Shown: positions 1-5,544 of the stretch, in pieces
How the letters are laid out: every line of letters begins with the position of its first letter
How positions within the stretch are numbered: position 1 is the first letter of the stretch
Assembly: GCA_009691815.1 (NCBI GenBank)
Contig: SIAL01000154.1
Span: 1-7,908, forward strand
Origin: Gemmataceae bacterium
Lineage (GTDB): Bacteria; Planctomycetota; Planctomycetia; Gemmatales; Gemmataceae
Direction of reading: 5' to 3'
DNA: 7,908 nt
The notes under the pieces: model-generated
What the model was told of the DNA's origin: nothing
Databases searched by the model: none
Seen by the model: only the letters and a program-made list of their open reading frames with translations
Made by a program: the position numbers and the translations under genes

Positions 1-35
1 CTTTCCGCAAACTGCCCAAGATCAATGCCGGGACC

Positions 36-113
36 GACTGAAATCGACCTCCTATCGACACGGGTAGACAGCTATCGACACCCTATTGACACCCAAACGA
101 CAGCCTTTCGACA
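36..113. repeat. Helically phased GAC(A) repeat block 1
   Basis: GAC trinucleotides begin at 36, 46, 57, 67, 77, 88, 99 and 110. The spacings are 10, 11, 10, 10, 11, 11 and 11 bases, a mean of about 10.6, which is one turn of B-DNA. Most continue as GACA and are preceded by TAT(C/T). On the minus strand the unit reads TGTCGATAGG or TGTCTACCCG. The core 51-80 is nearly identical to 173-202. The block lies outside any supportable gene. It could be a cooperative binding site in which every monomer sits on the same DNA face, or a copy of a dispersed intergenic repeat. The periodicity is seen directly; the function is inferred. Confidence 0.7.
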
Positions 114-167
114 TCCAAAAATCCTCGTTTTGCCCCCGTCTTCCAACCGCCAAAACCGTAAACGGAC

Positions 168-222
168 GACCACCTATCGACAGGGGTAGACAGCTATAGA
201 CATGAGTTGACATGGGTCAACA
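168..222. repeat. Helically phased GAC(A) repeat block 2
   Basis: GAC starts at 168, 179, 189, 199 and 209, with a degenerate AACA one turn further on, so the spacing is 10-11 bases. The 30-base core 173-202 matches 51-80 at 28 of 30 positions; the differences are the 11th base (C to G) and the 26th (C to A). The sequence between the blocks (114-167) has no such phasing. The block ends in the dyad GTTGAC-ATGG-GTCAAC at 206-221. The two copies therefore either diverged recently from one duplication or are under selection as binding sites. Confidence 0.65.
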
Positions 223-359
223 GGTTGAAAACAGAGATTTTGAATGGCTCTGGCCGACAATTCCACGCCCCCATTCGCCTTGATCCTGCTTACGATTTGT
301 CAAATGGTAAGTGCCAATCTTGGCCCCCTGTAGGAATGGGTTTTGGAGAGAGCCACAAC

Positions 360-388
360 TTCACAGGAGGCCGTTTTCACCTCATAAT
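360..388 (+). promoter_or_regulatory. Candidate sigma70-type promoter in the left intergenic region
   Basis: TTCACA (360-365) and CATAAT (383-388) each match the bacterial -35/-10 consensus at five of six positions and are separated by exactly 17 bases. The predicted start is near 395. No rightward protein-coding gene follows, because the next gene lies on the opposite strand. Any transcript would therefore be a short non-coding RNA ending at the hairpin at 446-477, or antisense to the 3' end of the minus-strand gene. AT-rich sequence can produce such matches by chance, so this is tentative. Confidence 0.3.
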
Positions 389-394
389 AAATTC

Positions 395-477
395 TTAAAC
401 CTTTACAAAATCGGATGTTATGGCTTAAGGTAATGCCCTTTTTTCTTAAGGCGCTTTTTGCCTTAAAGCTATTTTTT
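395..477 (+). ncRNA. Possible small RNA (promoter- and terminator-bounded)
   Basis: This stretch of about 83 bases lies between a 17-bp-spaced promoter-like pair and a hairpin followed by six T. It contains no useful ORF; the ATG at 419 is followed at once by GCT TAA. Two copies of TTAAGG (425-430 and 446-451) could each pair with the same downstream arm GCCTTAA (460-466), giving alternative folds. I do not recognise it as a known RNA family. The only support is the arrangement of signals. Confidence 0.18.
446..477 (+). terminator. Weak Rho-independent terminator-like hairpin
   Basis: TTAAGGC (446-452) pairs with GCCTTAA (460-466) around a 7-base loop. A six-T run follows at 472-477, after a 5-base gap. 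The stem is AT-rich and the T run is offset, so it is a poor terminator. It works only in the rightward direction, because the minus-strand reading has A runs instead. It therefore cannot serve the minus-strand gene that ends at 487. Confidence 0.3.
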
Positions 478-486
478 CATTTCGGC

Positions 487-1659
487 TCAAAAACCTGTCT
501 GCCAAATGGGCCCCTTAAAACCCAATTGGCGCAGGTGGGCCCACTCTGCCGGTTGGGGCCAAAGAAGGGGATGCCGGATCTCCTCCAGCCGGGCTAGAAT
601 GGGGTGTTTGTCATGAAAACGGGCCATTTCCATAGGTTCGGTAGGAAGCCCCTTTTCCCAACCCAAAACCATTTCATCACATGCGGGCCAAAGATTTTGA
701 AGCGTTTCCCAAACGGGCTCCAGCAGGGTTGCTCCGCGGGGGTCGAGCCAGCCCCTTAGGACCCACCGAACCGTCGGTGCTAGGGGGTTGGTTTGTCCCG
801 AGGTTTTTGCTCCCAACTTCCGCAAGTTGGCCGCTTCTCGGGTGATCCAAGCTTGGGAGTCCGCCCTCATGCGGGCCAAATGTTGCAAATGGATTTCCAC
901 TCGGGAAACAAGCTGTAGCCCTTTGCCGGAAAAAACGGGGTCCATCGAACCCACAAGGATCCCCTCGGGAACCGGCCCCCCCAAAAGGCCCAACTCATCG
1001 CCTTTGAAGGAAGATGCCAACAACCGAATTCTGGAACCGGCGTGCTCTTTTAACAAATCCAGAAAGGAGGCAAATCCCTCCGCCGAATAGGGGGTTTCGA
1101 CAGGATGAAACAGGGAAATTTCGTCGCTGTCAACCAAAGTCCAAAGAAACCAAACTTGACTTTTTGTCCTATTCAGGAATGTTTTTGTTCTTGCAAGCCA
1201 AAGGTCAAACCCCTCGCTCTTAATTCTGGGATCAGGCACTTCCAACACAACGATCTTTGCTTTGACTTCCGGCAAGCCGTGCCGGACCAGATCCCATCGT
1301 ATGAGATAGGGCCTTTGGGGATCGCCCTCAATGGCGAACAAACCCGCGTCAATGGCATCGCCAAAAGCCCCAAATAGGGAGGGTTTCAAAGGATCAGGAT
1401 CGAGAGATTCCCCAAAATAGGAGGCCAACTCCGCCTGTTCGAGTTGGATCAGCAGGTGGCGTACCTCAATCGCCAAGGTGGCAAGGTTAAACGGAGCAGA
1501 TGGGAGAGACTGGGTGTTTAAAAGTTCTTCAAGGGCTTGGGAAAGGTCCTGAATTGCCTTCGGACGCAGTTTGGGGACATGTTTTTTGAGAAAACCGGCC
1601 AGAAACAGGCCATTGAGCGGTTCCAATCCCCGTTTGGTTTGAATCCAAAGCCCTTCCAT
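487..1659 (-). CDS. Hypothetical protein, probably soluble, no recognised domain
   Basis: A 390-residue protein that I cannot assign to a family. It shows no signal peptide and no membrane segment. The N-terminal third (about residues 10-85) is helical, with leucine-rich stretches. The middle looks alpha/beta: a strand AKIVVLEVPD near 134-143, a second strand QVWFLWTLVD near 168-177, and a third, IRLLASSF, near 211-218. The C-terminal part is rich in Trp and Arg. The only cysteine is near residue 327. The ATG at 1659 was chosen because AGG lies 7 bases upstream. The frame stays open to a TTG at 1740, which would add 27 residues without obvious domain character, so an earlier start is possible. 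It ends in TGA and is transcribed away from the glycosyltransferase gene. The long uninterrupted frame and codon use like its neighbours support a real gene; several overlapping opposite-strand frames are shadows. Confidence 0.75.
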   Translation of the reverse strand: MEGLWIQTKRGLEPLNGLFLAGFLKKHVPKLRPKAIQDLSQALEELLNTQSLPSAPFNLATLAIEVRHLLIQLEQAELASYFGESLDPDPLKPSLFGAFGDAIDAGLFAIEGDPQRPYLIRWDLVRHGLPEVKAKIVVLEVPDPRIKSEGFDLWLARTKTFLNRTKSQVWFLWTLVDSDEISLFHPVETPYSAEGFASFLDLLKEHAGSRIRLLASSFKGDELGLLGGPVPEGILVGSMDPVFSGKGLQLVSRVEIHLQHLARMRADSQAWITREAANLRKLGAKTSGQTNPLAPTVRWVLRGWLDPRGATLLEPVWETLQNLWPACDEMVLGWEKGLPTEPMEMARFHDKHPILARLEEIRHPLLWPQPAEWAHLRQLGFKGPIWQTGF

Positions 1660-1800
1660 GGTTTTGCCTACTGGCAACCTATTGAGGCCGCCACTCCCAA
1701 GCCGACTTGATTCAAACCTTGGGAATATCTTATGGAACAACAGGTTCCGAAGGACTGTTTGAGATGGCTATTTTAGCGGTGTGAACGGCTGTTTTGGGGC

Positions 1801-1807
1801 AAGGAGG
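1801..1807 (+). promoter_or_regulatory. Strong Shine-Dalgarno that fixes a TTG start
   Basis: AAGGAGG lies 8 bases before the TTG at 1816 and is a complete match to the anti-Shine-Dalgarno sequence. The next in-frame ATG falls after the nucleotide-binding part of the glycosyltransferase domain. The TTG is therefore the real start. Confidence 0.85.
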
Positions 1808-1815
1808 CGCACCCT

Positions 1816-4176
1816 TTGAACGAGTATGGCCTCCTGTCTTTGGTTGTCCCGGCTCACAATGAAGAGGCCGTCATCGTCCAAGCCGTAATCGAGGCCAGAG
1901 ACGCCCTGCAACAGCTTGGTATTCGCGGTGAGATTCTGGTGGTGGACGACGGCTCGCACGATCAAACCGCCGCCCTTGTCCAAAGTCTTTGTCCGGAGAT
2001 TCCCAACCTCATTTTGTTGCGTCATGATACCAATCGTGGCTATGGAGCGGCTCTTCGAACCGGATTTGAAGCCGCCAAGGGGGATTTGGTCGCCTTCACG
2101 GATGCGGATTGCCAGTTTCACCTTTTGGACCTTGAACGATTGCTACCCCTGACCCGGGAAAACGATATGGTCACGGGCTGGCGGGAAGACCGCAAGGATG
2201 CGCCCCTTCGACTCTTTTTATCCAAGGGATTCAACTTCCTTGTGGATGCCCTTCTTGGGATCAGAGTTCGGGATGTGGACTGTGCCCTAAAAGTATTTCG
2301 AAAAGAGAGCCTAGGCAAAATCCTGCCCGAAAGTCGTGGCTTTTTTGCCAATACCGAAATGCTGGTTCGGGCCAGGCAAGAAGGGCAAAGCGTCGCCGAA
2401 GTGGCTGTTCGACATCGCCCAAGGGCCGCGGGGGTAAGCAAGGTCAGCCTGATGGCGATTCCGAAAGTGCTTTCCTCCTTGTTACCGTTCTGGTGGACAA
2501 CGGTGCTTCACAACCATCAGGCAAAGCCGGATCAAACACCACTCCGGGGAGGTTTTTGGGCGTTACCCCTCCTGCTGCTGTTGGGGCTTTTGGTTTTTGG
2601 GCTGGGGTCAAATGCCCCATTGATGGAACCTACCGAGGCTCGAAATGCCGAAGTGGCCCGAGAGATGCTTGCCCAAGGAAGTTATCTGGTTCCCATACTT
2701 TCTGGGGAAGCCTATCTAGACAAGCCTCCGCTTTTGTACTGGAGCCTCATGGGGCTATTCGGTTCCCTAGGCGAGACAGACCGCATCGCCCGGATTTTGC
2801 CCATGTTATGGTGTACCGCAAGCATGGGCCTTGTCTGGTGGTGGCTTTTGCGTGAAGTGGGCCAAAGGGCGGCCTTGCTGGGCGGATTATCGCTGCTCTT
2901 TTTGCTTCCTTTTGTACACTATGGGCGACTCCTGACCATGGATGGCCTCATGGGAATGTGGCTTTTGGCCGCATGGGTTGCCACCTTTGCCGCGGTGAGG
3001 GGAAAGGGCTTTTCCTGGACGGGCTGGTGGATGGCGGGCCTTTCCCTTGGGTTGGCCGGGTTGACCAAAGGCCCCGTGGCCTTTGTACTTTTTGGACTGA
3101 TGGCAGGACCGTTGATTCTGTGGGACCAGCGCTTGCGAAAGCCCGGTATTTTAGGTTGGAGCACTATGGCGGTGGTGGCGGTGGCCCCCCTATCGATTTG
3201 GGCGATTTTCGTAGAGCGGATCCATTCCGGGTTTGTGGTCGATTTTTTACTGACCCACCATTTGGTCCGTTTTGCGGACCCGATCGACCATACCCAACCA
3301 TTCTGGTTTTACCTCCCGTATTTGACCCTTTTGTCGTTCCCTTGGTGCCTAGGATGGCTGGGGGCGTTGGGGCTCTATGCTCGGTCCCCAAAAACGCTTC
3401 GGTCTGAACTCCCCGCCGTGACCGGGGTTGCCATGGTCGGCCTTTTCAGCGGATTACTTTTTTTCTCGTTGGCGGGGTGCAAGCGACCCAGCTACCTCGT
3501 GCCATTAATGCCCTATTTGGCCATGGTTTCCGGGGTGTTGCTGGATCGCTTCAAAAGCCGAAATCCATCGCTTTATCTGGGTCGCCTAGGTACATGGAAA
3601 ATGGGCGCCCCGGAGCTTGGGGCCATGGCTTGGCTTTTGGGTCTGGCATTTGCCACCATTGGGACTTATCGAGGTTGGATTCCTCCCTCAACCGCGGTGT
3701 ATTGGAGCTTGGTTTGTGTGGCCGGATTGGCTTGGATTGGCTGGGGAAACCGCCTCCATGTCCAATCCTTAATGATTAACCTTGGTGCTTGGGCGGTGGT
3801 TGTGGTTTGGGGAGCCGGGTGGATCCTGCCCGGGTACAATATGGAGTTTTCCATCCGTGGATCGCTAGAGGGCATAGCCTTAGACTCGCTTCATGCACCC
3901 CAAACGGGGCAGCCCAATTCGGCTTTAGTTCTTTGCTATCCCCAACGGTATTACTCCACGGGATTTTACACGCCTGAAGCAAAGGTTGAGGTGTACGGCC
4001 ATGGAGACCGCTCTCAGCTGTTGGCTAGGATGTTGGCGGAACCCAAAGCGGTTGTTTTGGTGAAATCCGTCCGAGCATGGGAAGAGTTGGCAAGCGCAGT
4101 CCCCCCCGGTTGGAACTGGCAATATTCGGAAAAACCGGGCCAATTTCGGGCAGCCAGGCTGGTCCGGCACCCCTAA
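1816..4176 (+). CDS. Bifunctional glycosyltransferase: GT2 polyprenyl-P-sugar synthase fused to ArnT/PMT-like GT-C transferase
   Basis: A 786-residue membrane protein with two catalytic modules. Residues 6-228 form a GT-A fold GT2 domain like dolichol-phosphate mannose synthase: VVPAHNEE near 9-16, the nucleotide-binding DDGSHD at 44-49, and the metal-binding TDAD at 95-98. FFANTEM near 176-182 and the HRPRAAGVSKV segment at 200-210 are typical of the acceptor side. Residues 247-671 carry about 12 hydrophobic helices of the GT39/GT83 (ArnT, PMT) type. The first outer loop has the acidic EPTEAR motif (271-276) and the DKPPLLYW motif (302-309); KRPSYLVPLMP (556-566) matches the conserved KxP(S/T)Y..P motif of the family. 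Residues 672-786 are a soluble, probably periplasmic tail. By family knowledge the first module loads a sugar from a nucleotide donor onto a polyprenyl phosphate, and the second transfers it to an extracytoplasmic acceptor. Sugar and acceptor cannot be told from sequence. The start is TTG, with AAGGAGG 8 bases upstream. It stands alone, divergent from the left gene and convergent with the small basic protein gene. Confidence 0.9.
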   Translation: MNEYGLLSLVVPAHNEEAVIVQAVIEARDALQQLGIRGEILVVDDGSHDQTAALVQSLCPEIPNLILLRHDTNRGYGAALRTGFEAAKGDLVAFTDADCQFHLLDLERLLPLTRENDMVTGWREDRKDAPLRLFLSKGFNFLVDALLGIRVRDVDCALKVFRKESLGKILPESRGFFANTEMLVRARQEGQSVAEVAVRHRPRAAGVSKVSLMAIPKVLSSLLPFWWTTVLHNHQAKPDQTPLRGGFWALPLLLLLGLLVFGLGSNAPLMEPTEARNAEVAREMLAQGSYLVPILSGEAYLDKPPLLYWSLMGLFGSLGETDRIARILPMLWCTASMGLVWWWLLREVGQRAALLGGLSLLFLLPFVHYGRLLTMDGLMGMWLLAAWVATFAAVRGKGFSWTGWWMAGLSLGLAGLTKGPVAFVLFGLMAGPLILWDQRLRKPGILGWSTMAVVAVAPLSIWAIFVERIHSGFVVDFLLTHHLVRFADPIDHTQPFWFYLPYLTLLSFPWCLGWLGALGLYARSPKTLRSELPAVTGVAMVGLFSGLLFFSLAGCKRPSYLVPLMPYLAMVSGVLLDRFKSRNPSLYLGRLGTWKMGAPELGAMAWLLGLAFATIGTYRGWIPPSTAVYWSLVCVAGLAWIGWGNRLHVQSLMINLGAWAVVVVWGAGWILPGYNMEFSIRGSLEGIALDSLHAPQTGQPNSALVLCYPQRYYSTGFYTPEAKVEVYGHGDRSQLLARMLAEPKAVVLVKSVRAWEELASAVPPGWNWQYSEKPGQFRAARLVRHP

Positions 4177-4208
4177 GCAAAGGATGTGGCCTACCTACGA
4201 AAACAACG

Positions 4209-4230
4209 AAAAAGGGGCCATAAAGGCCCC
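4209..4230 (-). terminator. Rho-independent terminator of the small basic protein gene
   Basis: On the minus strand GGGGCC, a 5-base loop TTTAT and GGCCCC form a perfect 6-bp all-GC stem, followed immediately by TTTTT. The hairpin begins about 24 bases after the minus-strand stop codon at 4254. The plus-strand reading has no T run after the stem, so the convergent glycosyltransferase transcript is not obviously stopped here. Confidence 0.85.
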
Positions 4231-4253
4231 AAAGAGTGGAAACAGCCCCAGAA

Positions 4254-4466
4254 TTACTTCTTGGCAGCGTCCTTTTCCTCGGTTTTGGCGACTTTCTTGG
4301 TTTTCTTGCCAATCTTTAGCACACGAACCTTGGGTATGCCAAAGGGGCTTTGATCGGGCGTCCACTTGTCTTCCGACTTAAGGAGTTCAACTCGTTCCGT
4401 TCGGGTCAGAACATTTCTGGTGCGGGTTAAGGAGTTCTTCCTTCGGAGACTTTTATCCATCGACAT
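4254..4466 (-). CDS. PVC-superphylum small basic protein (TIGR04137-like)
   Basis: A 70-residue, strongly basic protein. The N-terminal half has the pattern M-S-x-D-K-S-L-R-R-K, then RNVLTRTERVELLK (17-30). This is followed by the DKW (33-35) and the SPFGIPKVRVLKI segment (40-52), then a lysine-rich tail (KKTKK, KKVAK, ending AAKK). This is how I remember the small basic protein family conserved in Planctomycetota, Verrucomicrobiota and Chlamydiae, and usually about this length. Its exact role is not firmly established; charge and conservation suggest nucleic-acid or ribosome association in the cytoplasm. The ATG at 4466 has GAGG 8 bases upstream and gives the family's usual N terminus. The frame extends upstream to 4601, but that part would run through the promoter and does not resemble the family. 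It is a complete single-gene unit, divergent from the membrane protein gene at 4552. Confidence 0.92.
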   Translation of the reverse strand: MSMDKSLRRKNSLTRTRNVLTRTERVELLKSEDKWTPDQSPFGIPKVRVLKIGKKTKKVAKTEEKDAAKK

Positions 4467-4497
4467 GATCAGGACCTCATTTGCGTTCCAAACCGAT

Positions 4498-4527
4498 AAT
4501 ATACTCCATGGAACGGCATTTGGCCAA
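4498..4527 (-). promoter_or_regulatory. Sigma70-type promoter of the small basic protein gene
   Basis: Read on the minus strand: TTGGCC (plus-strand 4522-4527), an 18-base spacer, then TATATT (4498-4503). The predicted start, near 4491, would leave a leader of about 25 bases carrying the GAGG ribosome site. The -10 match is good, the -35 fair, and the position is right for a short leader. Confidence 0.5.
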
Positions 4528-4551
4528 GAGACACTTGTTCGGATAGGGTTT

Positions 4552-5511
4552 ATGAATCCCACGCCCACCCCTAAGCCCATCCCTATGGAGCTAGAAAGCA
4601 CATCCCCTTATGGGGTTTCATGGGACAAAAAGCGGACCGTTAAAATGGTCGCAACTTCTTGGCTGTCAAAATATTGGGTCATTTGGCTTGTCATCGCTTT
4701 TATCGTTTTTGAGACCACCTCCCAACCTGCCCTTGCCGCAATGTTTGCCTGTGTCAAAGTCGGCTGGGATGATTTCTCCCTTGCCCGATGGCTTTTTCGT
4801 ATTGATCCCCATCGCCGTGGGGCCGTCCTTCGGTCCGCGGTGTTTGTGGCATGGGGTTTTGGCAAAATCGCCCTGACGGCGACTTTGGTCATGGCGGCAA
4901 CCATCGTGGTCATCGACATGTTGCGTTGGGCAGGACAGCCTTGGCTTCAACTCATTAGGGCACTTTGGGGGGCACTGGTGGCCCTCGGTATTGGCTTAAC
5001 CATATCCGGATTGGTTACCCTGTACGCCGTCCTTTGGGCATGGCTTTTGGGCCAAAAACTATATGTGGGCAAAGCGGTTAGTCTGGCAAGGGAGGGGAAT
5101 TATTGGCCGCCTGTTGAAACCGAGGCCCGTTGGAGCCTGTTCGAACGAGGGGGTAATCGGGTATCTTGGCTGCTAGCCCTGACTTGGCTGTTGACCCTTG
5201 GTTTCGGAGGGGTGTACCTTCAAACGAAATTTGTCCAGCAGTTCCCCAACCGCATTTTGGTTCGACAAAAGGCTTCCCCTTGGATTTTGGCTTTGGCGGG
5301 GGGGACCATCCTTGGATATTTCTATCTAGGGAGAAAAGTCATCGCCACCCGCCCCGAAGAGTGTTGGGCCCTTCCCGACTGGGTCAATTCCCTCCATCCC
5401 TTGGACGGCGATCCGGATCGGATGGATGACAACTCTTTGGAGGTCGATACCTACCCAGAGGGAAACCAATTGTCTCCCAAAGCGAAGGCCTATCCTCCTT
5501 CCCTTTCCTGA
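4552..5511 (+). CDS. Polytopic membrane protein of the VWA/BatA gene cluster, function unknown
   Basis: 319 residues with about five hydrophobic segments, near 41-65, 95-122, 134-167, 204-225 and 242-260. The start is proline-rich (NPTPTPKPIP) and the tail of about 55 residues is hydrophilic and acidic. I see no catalytic motif and do not recognise a named family. Start choice is uncertain. The ATG at 4552 has GGA 8 bases upstream. ATGs at 4585 and 4645 also precede the first membrane helix, and 4645 also has a GGA 8 bases upstream. The frame stays open leftward to 4366, but that part is antisense to the small basic protein gene and its promoter, so it was excluded. The next gene follows after 33 bases on the same strand, implying co-transcription with the VWA protein and a role in the same membrane complex; this is inference from position. 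Confidence 0.7.
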   Translation: MNPTPTPKPIPMELESTSPYGVSWDKKRTVKMVATSWLSKYWVIWLVIAFIVFETTSQPALAAMFACVKVGWDDFSLARWLFRIDPHRRGAVLRSAVFVAWGFGKIALTATLVMAATIVVIDMLRWAGQPWLQLIRALWGALVALGIGLTISGLVTLYAVLWAWLLGQKLYVGKAVSLAREGNYWPPVETEARWSLFERGGNRVSWLLALTWLLTLGFGGVYLQTKFVQQFPNRILVRQKASPWILALAGGTILGYFYLGRKVIATRPEECWALPDWVNSLHPLDGDPDRMDDNSLEVDTYPEGNQLSPKAKAYPPSLS

Positions 5512-5544
5512 CCGTAGGTCCTTTTTTCAAGCGGAGCAAGGTTC

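Noticed and set aside
1..41. Frame open from the left edge (in frame with base 3), encoding FRKLPKINAGTD before TGA at 39-41, possibly the end of an upstream plus-strand gene
   Set aside because: Only 12 codons are visible and no motif can be recognised. Another frame is also open here, so there is too little to call a gene end.
36..222. Repeats as a CRISPR array
   Set aside because: The units are about 10 bases with no unique spacers of 25-40 bases, and the two 30-bp copies are only two in number and lie 122 bases apart. This is not a CRISPR architecture.
207..398. 63-codon plus-strand frame in the left intergenic region
   Set aside because: It starts inside the repeat block, lacks a ribosome site and has no protein-like features.
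415..597. 60-codon plus-strand frame with a hydrophobic N terminus
   Set aside because: The hydrophobic residues come from T-rich hairpin DNA, and its second half is antisense to the minus-strand gene. No ribosome site.
1734..1748. Dyad GGAAC-AACAG-GTTCC in the divergent intergenic region as an operator
   Set aside because: Arms of only 5 bp are common by chance, and no convincing promoter could be placed around it.
4467..4601. N-terminal extension of the small basic protein to 4601
   Set aside because: It would translate through the promoter, has no family resemblance, and the ATG at 4466 has the better ribosome site and the expected N terminus.
5510..5527. GACC-GTA-GGTC hairpin followed by C and six T between the membrane protein and the BatA/VWA gene
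   Set aside because: A 4-bp stem with a 3-base loop is too weak for an efficient terminator; at most it could cause slight attenuation within the operon.
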